From Nymphaea colorata (Eukaryota; Streptophyta; Magnoliopsida; Nymphaeales; Nymphaeaceae), in contig NW_022204885.1 in the NCBI RefSeq assembly GCF_008831285.2, positions 1 to 28,025 of the forward strand: DNA of 28,025 nt, read 5' to 3'. A program made the translations under genes and the position numbers. The notes under the pieces were generated by a model, which had not been told where the DNA came from, did no database searches, and worked only from the letters and a program-made list of their open reading frames with translations. This document shows positions 1 through 10,546 of the stretch, one piece after another (position 1 is the first letter of the stretch; every line of letters begins with the position of its first letter).

Positions 1-14
1 GATCATGTAAAGTT

Positions 15-127
15 AATTGAACGCGTTTAATTAGTTATATGTATTATCGTATACTTATCACTCGTATACATATATTACGCGTTTTATACATATACATATT
101 ATTGTAGGCAATCGAATGCGTTTAACT
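15..127 (+). repeat. Extra ~95-bp segment in E bounded by 18-bp direct repeats
   Basis: Positions 15-32 and 110-127 both fit AATYGAAYGCGTTTAAYT, agreeing at 15 of 18 positions and offset by 95 bp. Each copy matches the place where the ordinary sub-monomers have GTTAATCCAATG and the following bases. The sequence between them is unlike the rest of the unit: a run of TATAC, ATATG and ACATATA words, two GTATAC palindromes at 49-54 and 64-69, and ACGCGT at 77-82. The arrangement fits either an insertion bounded by duplicated target or a recombination that retained part of a sixth, decayed sub-monomer. It is too short to carry a gene, and I recognise no transposon ends. Confidence 0.7.
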
Positions 128-162
128 TGTTGTTATGTCTACATAGAACGATTTAAGGATTT

Positions 163-275
163 GAAATCACAAGTTCATATAAATGAATGGGGGTTATGCC
201 ATTCATTTGCTTAGTTATCGTTAATCCAATGACTTTAAGTTGTTGTTACATTTATATTGAACGGTTAAAAGTATT
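163..275 (+). repeat. Sub-monomer A (113 bp)
   Basis: A begins with the conserved box GAAATCACAAGTTC and contains ATCGTTAATCCAATG at about 217-231. Its distinguishing feature is a perfect 10-bp inverted repeat at 181-208 (see the separate entry). The preceding part of E and the end of A share the pattern TTTAA-TTGTTGTTA followed by TTGAACG or AGAACG, confirming common ancestry. A variable site at 211-220 reads TTAGTTATCG on the left arm and TTACTTATCG on most of the right arm. It reads TTATTATCG, with one base missing, in many units near the inversion. Confidence 0.85.
181..208. repeat. Hairpin-capable inverted repeat in sub-monomer A
   Basis: The arms AAATGAATGG (181-190) and CCATTCATTT (199-208) are exact reverse complements separated by 8 nt (GGGTTATG). 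The arms are kept in nearly every unit of both arms. The only common change is loss of one base from the run of five G (five C on the right arm), which shortens the loop. It could extrude as a small hairpin in single-stranded DNA or in a satellite transcript. Function is unknown. Confidence 0.75.
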
Positions 276-387
276 GAAACGAAACGTTTGTATGAATATG
301 AATGAAATTTAAGCAATTGATTGGCTCCTTTATTGTTAATAACATGAGTTGGACTTGTTTTATTTATATTGATTGATTTAAGGGATT
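276..387 (+). repeat. Sub-monomer B (112 bp), most diverged box
   Basis: B is aligned to the others by spacing and by its tail (TATTGATTGATTTAAGGG). Its box is changed to GAAACGAAACGTTTG instead of GAAATCACAAGTTTG, creating the 8-bp palindrome AAACGTTT at 282-289. It carries the variable site GATTGGCTCC (left arm) or GATTCGCTCC (right arm), collapsed to GATTGCTCC in blended copies. B is the entry point of the out-of-register join in the long unit at 5949. Confidence 0.8.
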
Positions 388-398
388 GAAATCACAAG

Positions 399-414
399 TT
401 CGTATCAATACGAA
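399..414. repeat. 16-bp dyad TTCGTATCAATACGAA in sub-monomer C
   Basis: Seven-base arms, TTCGTAT and ATACGAA, are separated by CA. The dyad recurs once per unit and is intact in essentially all copies outside the degraded zone. The corresponding position in D (TGTATGAATACA) and in A (TTCATATAAATGAA) also shows weaker dyad symmetry directly after the conserved box. The symmetry may therefore be an old feature of the sub-monomer. It could be a site for a dimeric DNA-binding protein, but nothing in the sequence shows that. Confidence 0.65.
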
Positions 415-462
415 TAGGATTTAAGCCTTTCATTCGATCCCCTATAGTTAATCCAATGTGTT

Positions 463-472
463 CAACATGTTG
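463..472. repeat. 10-bp palindrome CAACATGTTG in sub-monomer C
   Basis: This perfect palindrome lies just after the shared GTTAATCCAATG block. Its core, AACATGTT, is repeated at the equivalent place in D (578-585). It is present in nearly all units. It may be a chance feature retained by array homogenisation. Confidence 0.55.
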
Positions 473-501
473 TTAATTTATAATGATTGATTTAATGTAC
501 T

Positions 502-613
502 GAAATCACAAGTTTGTATGAATACATATGAGACTTTGTCAGTTCATTTGCTTCACTATAGTTAATCCAATGTGTTGAACATGTTACGCTTATATTGGAT
601 GATTTAAGGGTTT
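502..613 (+). repeat. Sub-monomer D (112 bp), most variable between arms
   Basis: D has the box GAAATCACAAGTTTG, then a segment that differs between the two arms. The left arm reads CATATGAG followed by ACTTTGTCAGTTC. The right arm, read in the same orientation, has CAGATGAG followed by ACTTTAATCAATTC. Intermediate forms with missing bases (CAATGAG, ACTTTTCATTC) occur near the inversion. The segment is followed by TATAGTTAATCCAATGTGTT and the 8-bp palindrome AACATGTT at 578-585. Both length-aberrant units of the left arm go out of register inside D. Confidence 0.85.
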
Positions 614-824
614 CAAAATCACAAGTTCAAATGAATATGCATGAAATAAATGTTATTCATTTGATCATGTAGAGTTAATTGAACGCGTTTAATTAGTTAT
701 ATGTATTATCGTATACTTATCACTCGTATACATATATTACGCGTTTTATACATATACATATTATTGTAGGCAATCGAATGCGTTTAACTTGTTGTTATGT
801 CTACATAGAACGATTTAAGGATTT
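614..824 (+). repeat. Sub-monomer E (211 bp), carrying an extra ~95-bp segment
   Basis: E begins with a modified box, CAAAATCACAAGTTC, then ATGAATATGCATGAA and TTCATTTGATCATG. It spans the arbitrary unit boundary at 663. It is nearly twice the length of the other sub-monomers because of an extra segment of about 95 bp. After that segment the normal sub-monomer tail resumes (TTTAACTTGTTGTTATG, then AGAACGATTTAAGG). Variable sites are GTAGAG, GTAAG or GTAAAG just after GATCAT, ACGCG or ACGTG in the extra segment, and GGATTTG or GGAATTG at the junction with A. Confidence 0.83.
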
Positions 825-3800
825 GAAATCACAAGTTCATATAAATGAATGGGGGTTATGCCATTCATTTGCTTATTATCGTTAATCCAATGACTTTAAG
901 TTGTTGTTACATTTATATTGAACGGTTAAAAGTATTGAAACGAAACGTTTGTATGAATATGAATGAAATTTAAGCAATTGATTGGCTCCTTTATTGTTAA
1001 TAACATGAGTTGGACTTGTTTTATTTATATTGATTGATTTAAGGGATTGAAATCACAAGTTCGTATCAATACGAATAGGATTTAAGCCTTTCATTCGATC
1101 CCCTATAGTTAATCCAATGTGTTCAACATGTTGTTAATTTATAATGATTGATTTAATGTACTGAAATCACAAGTTTGTATGAATACAGATGAGACTTTAT
1201 CAATTCATTTGCTTCACTATAGTTAATCCAATGTGTTGAACATGTTACGCTTATATTGGATGATTTAAGGGTTTCAAAATCACAAGTTCAAATGAATATG
1301 CATGAAATAAATGTTATTCATTTGATCATGTAAGTTAATTGAACGCGTTTAATTAGTTATATGTATTATCGTATACTTATCACTCGTATACATATATTAC
1401 GCGTTTTATACATATACATATTATTGTAGGCAATCGAATGCGTTTAACTTGTTGTTATGTCTACATAGAACGATTTAAGGATTTGAAATCACAAGTTCAT
1501 ATAAATGAATGGGGGTTATGCCATTCATTTGCTTAGTTATCGTTAATCCAATGACTTTAAGTTGTTGTTACATTTATATTGAACGGTTAAAAGTATTGAA
1601 ACGAAACGTTTGTATGAATATGAATGAAATTTAAGCAATTGATTGGCTCCTTTATTGTTAATAACATGAGTTGGACTTGTTTTATTTATATTGATTGATT
1701 TAAGGGATTGAAATCACAAGTTCGTATCAATACGAATAGGATTTAAGCCTTTCATTCGATCCCCTATAGTTAATCCAATGTGTTCAACATGTTGTTAATT
1801 TATAATGATTGATTTAATGTACTGAAATCACAAGTTTGTATGAATACATATGAGACTTTGTCAGTTCATTTGCTTCACTATAGTTAATCCAATGTGTTGA
1901 ACATGTTACGCTTATATTGGATGATTTAAGGGTTTCAAAATCACAAGTTCAAATGAATATGCATGAAATAAATGTTATTCATTTGATCATGTAGAGTTAA
2001 TTGAACGCGTTTAATTAGTTATATGTATTATCGTATACTTATCACTCGTATACATATATTACGCGTTTTATACATATACATATTATTGTAGGCAATCGAA
2101 TGCGTTTAACTTGTTGTTATGTCTACATAGAACGATTTAAGGATTGAAATCACAAGTTCATATAAATGAATGGGGGTTATGCCATTCATTTGCTTATTAT
2201 CGTTAATCCAATGACTTTAAGTTGTTGTTACATTTATATTGAACGGTTAAAAGTATTGAAACGAAACGTTTGTATGAATATGAATGAAATTTAAGCAATT
2301 GATTGGCTCCTTTATTGTTAATAACATGAGTTGGACTTGTTTTATTTATATTGATTGATTTAAGGGATTGAAATCACAAGTTCGTATCAATACGAATAGG
2401 ATTTAAGCCTTTCATTCGATCCCCTATAGTTAATCCAATGTGTTCAACATGTTGTTAATTTATAATGATTGATTTAATGTACTGAAATCACAAGTTTGTA
2501 TGAATACAGATGAGACTTTGTCAGTTCATTTGCTTCACTATAGTTAATCCAATGTGTTGAACATGTTACGCTTATATTGGATGATTTAAGGGTTTCAAAA
2601 TCACAAGTTCAAATGAATATGCATGAAATAAATGTTATTCATTTGATCATGTAGAGTTAATTGAACGCGTTTAATTAGTTATATGTATTATCGTATACTT
2701 ATCACTCGTATACATATATTACGCGTTTTATACATATACATATTATTGTAGGCAATCGAATGCGTTTAACTTGTTGTTATGTCTACATAGAACGATTTAA
2801 GGATTTGAAATCACAAGTTCATATAAATGAATGGGGGTTATGCCATTCATTTGCTTAGTTATCGTTAATCCAATGACTTTAAGTTGTTGTTACATTTATA
2901 TTGAACGGTTAAAAGTATTGAAACGAAACGTTTGTATGAATATGAATGAAATTTAAGCAATTGATTGGCTCCTTTATTGTTAATAACATGAGTTGGACTT
3001 GTTTTATTTATATTGATTGATTTAAGGGATTGAAATCACAAGTTCGTATCAATACGAATAGGATTTAAGCCTTTCATTCGATCCCCTATAGTTAATCCAA
3101 TGTGTTCAACATGTTGTTAATTTATAATGATTGATTTAATGTACTGAAATCACAAGTTTGTATGAATACATATGAGACTTTGTCAGTTCATTTGCTTCAC
3201 TATAGTTAATCCAATGTGTTGAACATGTTACGCTTATATTGGATGATTTAAGGGTTTCAAAATCACAAGTTCAAATGAATATGCATGAAATAAATGTTAT
3301 TCATTTGATCATGTAAGTTAATTGAACGCGTTTAATTAGTTATATGTATTATCGTATACTTATCACTCGTATACATATATTACGGTTTTATACATATACA
3401 TATTATTGTAGGCAATCGAATGCGTTTAACTTGTTGTTATGTCTACATAGAACGATTTAAGGATTTGAAATCACAAGTTCATATAAATGAATGGGGGTTA
3501 TGCCATTCATTTGCTTAGTTATCGTTAATCCAATGACTTTAAGTTGTTGTTACATTTATATTGAACGGTTAAAAGTATTGAAACGAAACGTTTGTATGAA
3601 TATGAATGAAATTTAAGCAATTGATTGGCTCCTTTATTGTTAATAACATGAGTTGGACTTGTTTTATTTATATTGATTGATTTAAGGGATTGAAATCACA
3701 AGTTCGTATCAATACGAATAGGATTTAAGCCTTTCATTCGATCCCCTATAGTTAATCCAATGTGTTCAACATGTTGTTAATTTATAATGATTGATTTAAT

Positions 3801-5948
3801 GTACTGAAATCACAAGTTTGTATGAATACAATGAGACTTTGTCAGTTCATTTGCTTCACTATAGTTAATCCAATGTGTTGAACATGTTACGCTTATATTG
3901 GATGATTTAAGGGTTTCAAAATCACAAGTTCAAATGAATATGCATGAAATAAATGTTATTCATTTGATCATGTAGAGTTAATTGAACGCGTTTAATTAGT
4001 TATATGTATTATCGTATACTTATCACTCGTATACATATATTACGCGTTTTATACATATACATATTATTGTAGGCAATCGAATGCGTTTAACTTGTTGTTA
4101 TGTCTACATAGAACGATTTAAGGATTTGAAATCACAAGTTCATATAAATGAATGGGGGTTATGCCATTCATTTGCTTAGTTATCGTTAATCCAATGACTT
4201 TAAGTTGTTGTTACATTTATATTGAACGGTTAAAAGTATTGAAACGAAACGTTTGTATGAATATGAATGAAATTTAAGCAATTGATTGGCTCCTTTATTG
4301 TTAATAACATGAGTTGGACTTGTTTTATTTATATTGATTGATTTAAGGGATTGAAATCACAAGTTCGTATCAATACGAATAGGATTTAAGCCTTTCATTC
4401 GATCCCCTATAGTTAATCCAATGTGTTCAACATGTTGTTAATTTATAATGATTGATTTAATGTACTGAAATCACAAGTTTGTATGAATACATATGAGACT
4501 TTTGTCAGTTCATTTGCTTCACTATAGTTAATCCAATGTGTTGAACATGTTACGCTTATATTGGATGATTTAAGGGTTTCAAAATCACAAGTTCAAATGA
4601 ATATGCATGAAATAAATGTTATTCATTTGATCATGTAAGTTAATTGAACGCGTTTAATTAGTTATATGTATTATCGTATACTTATCACTCGTATACATAT
4701 ATTACGTGTTTTATACATATACATATTATTGTAGGCAATCGAATGCGTTTAACTTGTTGTTATGTCTACATAGAACGATTTAAGGATTTGAAATCACAAG
4801 TTCATATAAATGAATGGGGGTTATGCCATTCATTTGCTTAGTTATCGTTAATCCAATGACTTTAAGTTGTTGTTACATTTATATTGAACGGTTAAAAGTA
4901 TTGAAACGAAACGTTTGTATGAATATGAATGAAATTTAAGCAATTGATTGGCTCCTTTATTGTTAATAACATGAGTTGGACTTGTTTTATTTATATTGAT
5001 TGATTTAAGGGATTGAAATCACAAGTTCGTATCAATACGAATAGGATTTAAGCCTTTCATTCGATCCCCTATAGTTAATCCAATGTGTTCAACATGTTGT
5101 TAATTTATAATGATTGATTTAATGTACTGAAATCACAAGTTTGTATGAATACATATGAGACTTTGTCAGTTCATTTGCTTCACTATAGTTAATCCAATGT
5201 GTTGAACATGTTACGCTTATATTGGATGATTTAAGGGTTTCAAAATCACAAGTTCAAATGAATATGCATGAAATAAATGTTATTCATTTGATCATGTAAG
5301 TTAATTGAACGCGTTTAATTAGTTATATGTATTATCGTATACTTATCACTCGTATACATATATTACGGTTTTATACATATACATATTATTGTAGGCAATC
5401 GAATGCGTTTAACTTGTTGTTATGTCTACATAGAACGATTTAAGGATTTGAAATCACAAGTTCATATAAATGAATGGGGGTTATGCCATTCATTTGCTTA
5501 GTTATCGTTAATCCAATGACTTTAAGTTGTTGTTACATTTATATTGAACGGTTAAAAGTATTGAAACGAAACGTTTGTATGAATATGAATGAAATTTAAG
5601 CAATTGATTGGCTCCTTTTTGTTAATAACATGAGTTGGACTTGTTTTATTTATATTGATTGATTTAAGGGATTGAAATCACAAGTTCGTATCAATACGAA
5701 TAGGATTTAAGCCTTTCATTCGATCCCCTATAGTTAATCCAATGTGTTCAACATGTTGTTAATTTATAATGATTGATTTAATGTACTGAAATCACAAGTT
5801 TGTATGAATACATATGAGACTTTGTCAGTTCATTTGCTTCACTATAGTTAATCCAATGTGTTGAACATGTTACGCTTATATTGGATGATTTAAGGGTTTC
5901 AAAATCACAAGTTCAAATGAATATGCATGAAATAAATGTTATTCATTT

Positions 5949-6854
5949 GATCATGTAGAGTTAATTGAACGCGTTTAATTAGTTATATGTATTATCGTAT
6001 ACTTATCACTCGTATACATATATTACGCGTTTTATACATATACATATTATTGTAGGCAATCGAATGCGTTTAACTTGTTGTTATGTCTACATAGAACGAT
6101 TTAAGGATTTGAAATCACAAGTTCATATAAATGAATGGGGGTTATGCCATTCATTTGCTTAGTTATCGTTAATCCAATGACTTTAAGTTGTTGTTACATT
6201 TATATTGAACGGTTAAAAGTATTGAAACGAAACGTTTGTATGAATATGAATGAAATTTAAGCAATTGATTGCTCTTTTTGTTAATAACATGAGTTGACTT
6301 GTTTTATTTATATTGATTGATTTAAGGATTGAAATCACAAGTTCGTATCAATACGAATAGATTTAAGCCTTTCATTCGATCCCTATAGTTAATCAATGTG
6401 TTCAACATGTTGTTAATTTATAATGATTGATTTAATGTACTGAAATCACAAGTTTGTATGAATACATATGTAATGTTACGTTACGTTAAGTTTGATTATG
6501 AATAAATTTAAGCAATTGATTGCTCTTTATTGTTAATAACATGAGTTGGACTTGTTTTATTTATATTGATTGATTTAAGGATTGAAATCACAAGTTCGTA
6601 TCAATACGAATAGGATTTAAGCCTTTCATTCGATCCCTATAGTTAATCCAATGTGTTCAACATGTTGTTAATTTATAATGATTGATTTAATGTACTGAAA
6701 TCACAAGTTTGTATGAATACAATGAGACTTTTCATTCATTTGCTTCACTATAGTTAATCCAATGTGTTGAACATGTTACGCTTATATTGGATGATTTAAG
6801 GGTTTCAAAATCACAAGTTCAAATGAATATGCATGAAATAAATGTTATTCATTT
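5949..6854 (+). repeat. Aberrant long unit (906 bp) with partial internal duplication
   Basis: The unit is about 245 bp longer than normal. It reads E-tail, A, B, C, then the start of D up to about 6470. About 25 bp of unfamiliar sequence with repeated TTACGTTA follows. The unit then re-enters B near 6495 and continues through B, C, D and E. The extra length matches a second B-C block (about 226 bp) plus the joining bases. Both copies of the duplicated block have lost bases from homopolymers (GGCTCC to GCTC, GATCCCC to GATCCC) and at the sites that differ between arms. This is either a real out-of-register exchange between sub-monomers or an alignment slip in the consensus. The base losses favour the latter. 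Confidence 0.75.
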
Positions 6855-8833
6855 GATCATGTAAGTTAATTGAACGCGTTTAATTAGTTATATGTATTAT
6901 CGTATACTTATCACTCGTATACATATATTACGCGTTTTATACATATACATATTATTGTAGGCAATCGAATGCGTTTAACTTGTTGTTATGTCTACATAGA
7001 ACGATTTAAGGATTTGAAATCACAAGTTCATATAAATGAATGGGGGTTATGCCATTCATTTGCTTAGTTATCGTTAATCCAATGACTTTAAGTTGTTGTT
7101 ACATTTATATTGAACGGTTAAAAGTATTGAAACGAAACGTTTGTATGAATATGAATGAAATTTAAGCAATTGATTGGCTCCTTTATTGTTAATAACATGA
7201 GTTGGACTTGTTTTATTTATATTGATTGATTTAAGGGATTGAAATCACAAGTTCGTATCAATACGAATAGGATTTAAGCCTTTCATTCGATCCCCTATAG
7301 TTAATCCAATGTGTTCAACATGTTGTTAATTTATAATGATTGATTTAATGTACTGAAATCACAAGTTTGTATGAATACATATGAGACTTTTGTCAGTTCA
7401 TTTGCTTCACTATAGTTAATCCAATGTGTTGAACATGTTACGCTTATATTGGATGATTTAAGGGTTTCAAAATCACAAGTTCAAATGAATATGCATGAAA
7501 TAAATGTTATTCATTTGATCATGTAAGTTAATTGAACGCGTTTAATTAGTTATATGTATTATCGTATACTTATCACTCGTATACATATATTACGGTTTTA
7601 TACATATACATATTATTGTAGGCAATCGAATGCGTTTAACTTGTTGTTATGTCTACATAGAACGATTTAAGGATTTGAAATCACAAGTTCATATAAATGA
7701 ATGGGGGTTATGCCATTCATTTGCTTAGTTATCGTTAATCCAATGACTTTAAGTTGTTGTTACATTTATATTGAACGGTTAAAAGTATTGAAACGAAACG
7801 TTTGTATGAATATGAATGAAATTTAAGCAATTGATTGGCTCCTTTATTGTTAATAACATGAGTTGGACTTGTTTTATTTATATTGATTGATTTAAGGGAT
7901 TGAAATCACAAGTTCGTATCAATACGAATAGGATTTAAGCCTTTCATTCGATCCCCTATAGTTAATCCAATGTGTTCAACATGTTGTTAATTTATAATGA
8001 TTGATTTAATGTACTGAAATCACAAGTTTGTATGAATACAGATGAGACTTTATCAGTTCATTTGCTTCACTATAGTTAATCCAATGTGTTGAACATGTTA
8101 CGCTTATATTGGATGATTTAAGGGTTTCAAAATCACAAGTTCAAATGAATATGCATGAAATAAATGTTATTCATTTGATCATGTAAGTTAATTGAACGCG
8201 TTTAATTAGTTATATGTATTATCGTATACTTATCACTCGTATACATATATTACGGTTTTATACATATACATATTATTGTAGGCAATCGAATGCGTTTAAC
8301 TTGTTGTTATGTCTACATAGAACGATTTAAGGATTGAAATCACAAGTTCATATAAATGAATGGGGGTTATGCCATTCATTTGCTTATTATCGTTAATCCA
8401 ATGACTTTAAGTTGTTGTTACATTTATATTGAACGGTTAAAAGTATTGAAACGAAACGTTTGTATGAATATGAATGAAATTTAAGCAATTGATTGGCTCC
8501 TTTATTGTTAATAACATGAGTTGGACTTGTTTTATTTATATTGATTGATTTAAGGGATTGAAATCACAAGTTCGTATCAATACGAATAGGATTTAAGCCT
8601 TTCATTCGATCCCCTATAGTTAATCCAATGTGTTCAACATGTTGTTAATTTATAATGATTGATTTAATGTACTGAAATCACAAGTTTGTATGAATACAAT
8701 GAGACTTTGTCAGTTCATTTGCTTCACTATAGTTAATCCAATGTGTTGAACATGTTACGCTTATATTGGATGATTTAAGGGTTTCAAAATCACAAGTTCA
8801 AATGAATATGCATGAAATAAATGTTATTCATTT

Positions 8834-9886
8834 GATCATGTAAGTTAATTGAACGCGTTTAATTAGTTATATGTATTATCGTATACTTATCACTCGTATA
8901 CATATATTACGTGTTTTATACATATACATATTATTGTAGGCAATCGAATGCGTTTAACTTGTTGTTATGTCTACATAGAACGATTTAAGGATTGAAATCA
9001 CAAGTTCATATAAATGAATGGGGGTTATGCCATTCATTTGCTTAGTTATCGTTAATCCAATGACTTTAAGTTGTTGTTACATTTATATTGAACGGTTAAA
9101 AGTATTGAAACGAAACGTTTGTATGAATATGAATGAAATTTAAGCAATTGATTGCTCCTTTTTGTTAATAACATGAGTTGGACTTGTTTTATTTATATTG
9201 ATTGATTTAAGGGATTGAAATCACAAGTTCGTATCAATACGAATAGGATTTAAGCTTTCATTCGATCCCTATAGTTAATCAATGTGTTCAACATGTTGTT
9301 AATTTATAATGATTGATTTAATGTACTGAAATACAAGTTTGTATAATGAATTAGCATTATTGTTAATAATGATTGATTGTATTAATTGATTATTTAATTG
9401 ATACATTGTATCAATACATATTAGTTTATTATCTATAGTAATCAATGTTTAACTTTGTTATTTTAATGAGATTTAATTTGAAATCACAAGTTGTATAATA
9501 ATGGTTATCATTCATTTGCTTATATGTTAATCCAATGTTTAATGTTACTTATATTGAATTAAAGTATTGAAAACGTTATGAATATGAATGAAATTAAATT
9601 ATTCTTTATTGTTAATACATGTTGACTTTTTATTATATGATTGATTAATGAATCAATTCGTATAATCAATAGATTAAGCTTCATTATCTATAGTTAATCA
9701 ATGTGTTAACATGTTGTTAATTTAATGATGATTTAATGTACTGAATCACAAGTTGTATAATAATATAATTCATTTGCTTCACTATAGTTAATCCAATTGT
9801 TGAACATGTTACGCTTATATTGGATGATTTAAGGGTTTCAAAATCACAAGTTCAATGAATATGCATGAAATAAATGTTATTCATTT
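8834..9886 (+). repeat. Aberrant long unit (1053 bp) containing degraded sub-monomers
   Basis: The unit is about 390 bp longer than normal. It is regular through A, B and C to about 9320 and enters D near 9330. It then holds a stretch (9331-9767) in which sub-monomers are recognisable but shortened. The order there appears to be a blurred B/C-like block, then A, B, C and D, before a normal E. Regular sequence resumes around ATTCATTTGCTTCAC near 9768. The words GTATAATGA, ATTAATTGATTATTTAATTG and TTATCTATAGTAATCAATG look like the bases common to several sub-monomers with the differing ones removed. Confidence 0.75.
9331..9767 (+). repeat. Low-information degraded satellite stretch
   Basis: No gene or foreign sequence is seen here. 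The stretch reads as satellite with many single-base deletions, so sub-monomers are clearly shorter than 113 bp. Examples compared with intact copies: GTTAATCCAATG becomes GTTAATCAATG, GAAATCACAAGTT becomes GAATCACAAGTTG, and ACATGAGTTGGACTTG becomes ACATGTTGACTT. Deletions far outnumber substitutions. That is unlike neutral decay of a satellite at an array edge, where substitutions would be expected, and more like poor consensus. Confidence 0.7.
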
Positions 9887-10529
9887 GATCATGTAAGTTA
9901 ATTGAACGCGTTTAATTAGTTATATGTATTATCGTATACTTATCACTCGTATACATATATTACGTTTTATACATATACATATTATTGTAGGCAATCGAAT
10001 GCGTTTAACTTGTTGTTATGTCTAATAGAACGATTTAAGGATTGAAATCACAAGTTCATATAAATGAATGGGGTTATGCCATTCATTTGCTTATTATCGT
10101 TAATCCAATGACTTTAAGTTGTTGTTACATTTATATTGAACGGTTAAAAGTATTGAAACGAAACGTTTGTATGAATATGAATGAAATTTAAGCAATTGAT
10201 TGCTCCTTTATTGTTAATAACATGAGTTGGACTTGTTTTATTTATATTGATTGATTTAAGGATTGAAATCACAAGTTCGTATCAATACGAATAGGATTTA
10301 AGCCTTTCATTCGATCCCTATAGTTAATCAATGTGTTCAACATGTTGTTAATTTATAATGATTGATTTAATGTACTGAAATCACAAGTTTGTATGAATAC
10401 AATGAGACTTTTCATTCATTTGCTTCACTATAGTTAATCCAATGTGTTGAACATGTTACGCTTATATTGGATGATTTAAGTTTCAAATACAAGTTCAAAT
10501 GAATATGCATGAAATAAATGTATTCATTT

Positions 10530-10546
10530 GATCAGTAATTAATCAA
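10530..10546. other. Orientation switch between the two arrays
   Basis: The left arm ends in E at TTCATTTGATCA. The right arm is already in the reverse complement of the C/D boundary (AATCAATCATTATAAATTAA at 10541-10560). The bases between, CAGTAATTAATC, can be read two ways: as the left-arm GATCATGTAAGTTAATT with bases missing, or as the right-arm CAGTACATTAAATC with bases missing. The join therefore lies within a shared or blended stretch of about 10 bp. The left-arm partner of 10541-10560 is 10348-10367, which puts the dyad centre near 10454 with a spacer of about 173 nt. No mobile element, gene or other unique DNA lies at the join. Confidence 0.85.

Larger units (their letters stand above)
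388..501 (+). repeat. Sub-monomer C (114 bp)
   Basis: C starts with GAAATCACAAGTTC, followed by the near-perfect dyad TTCGTATCAATACGAA at 399-414. It then has TATAGTTAATCCAATG and the palindrome CAACATGTTG at 463-472. The tail TATAATGATTGATTTAATG leads into D. C and D are the most similar pair of sub-monomers: both have TATAGTTAATCCAATGTGTT followed by an AACATGTT core. The right arm starts, in reverse, at the C/D boundary. Confidence 0.85.
1..662 (+). repeat. Representative higher-order unit (662 bp, five sub-monomers)
   Basis: This copy is described as the reference for the array. A box reading GAAATCACAAGTT, or a diverged form of it, recurs at 163, 276, 388, 502 and 614, and again at 825 in the next unit. 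The spacings are therefore 113, 112, 114, 112 and 211 bp. The unit is thus a higher-order repeat of five diverged sub-monomers, A to E, with an extra segment of about 95 bp in E. A second shared block, GTTAATCCAATG or close to it, lies 60-70 bp after the box in A, C and D and is recognisable but diverged in B and E. Sub-monomers within a unit are clearly diverged, whereas whole units are nearly identical. That is the usual sign that the 661-bp unit, not the 113-bp one, is what has recently been amplified. Confidence 0.92.
1..10529 (+). repeat. Left arm: 661-bp satellite array, direct orientation
   Basis: This is a head-to-tail tandem array of a unit of about 661 bp, close to identical between copies over most of the arm. 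Using GATCATG as an arbitrary unit start, units begin at 1, 663, 1324, 1985, 2645, 3307, 3966, 4629, 5290, 5949, 6855, 7517, 8177, 8834 and 9887. Lengths are 657-663 bp except for two aberrant units (906 bp at 5949 and 1053 bp at 8834) and a shortened last copy (643 bp). Differences are mostly single-base gaps and a few recurring substitutions. Every frame is interrupted by frequent stops, and no promoter, gene or transposon signature was seen. Base composition is about 27-32% GC in hand-counted lines. Near-identity of neighbouring units is what unequal exchange or gene conversion produces in eukaryotic satellites. The array continues beyond position 1, because unit 1 is already a typical copy. 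Confidence 0.97.

Noticed and set aside
1-662. Telomeric repeat, tRNA or rRNA segments within the unit
   Set aside because: No short G-rich telomere-like tandem, cloverleaf-forming sequence, or recognisable A/B box or rRNA core was found on either strand.
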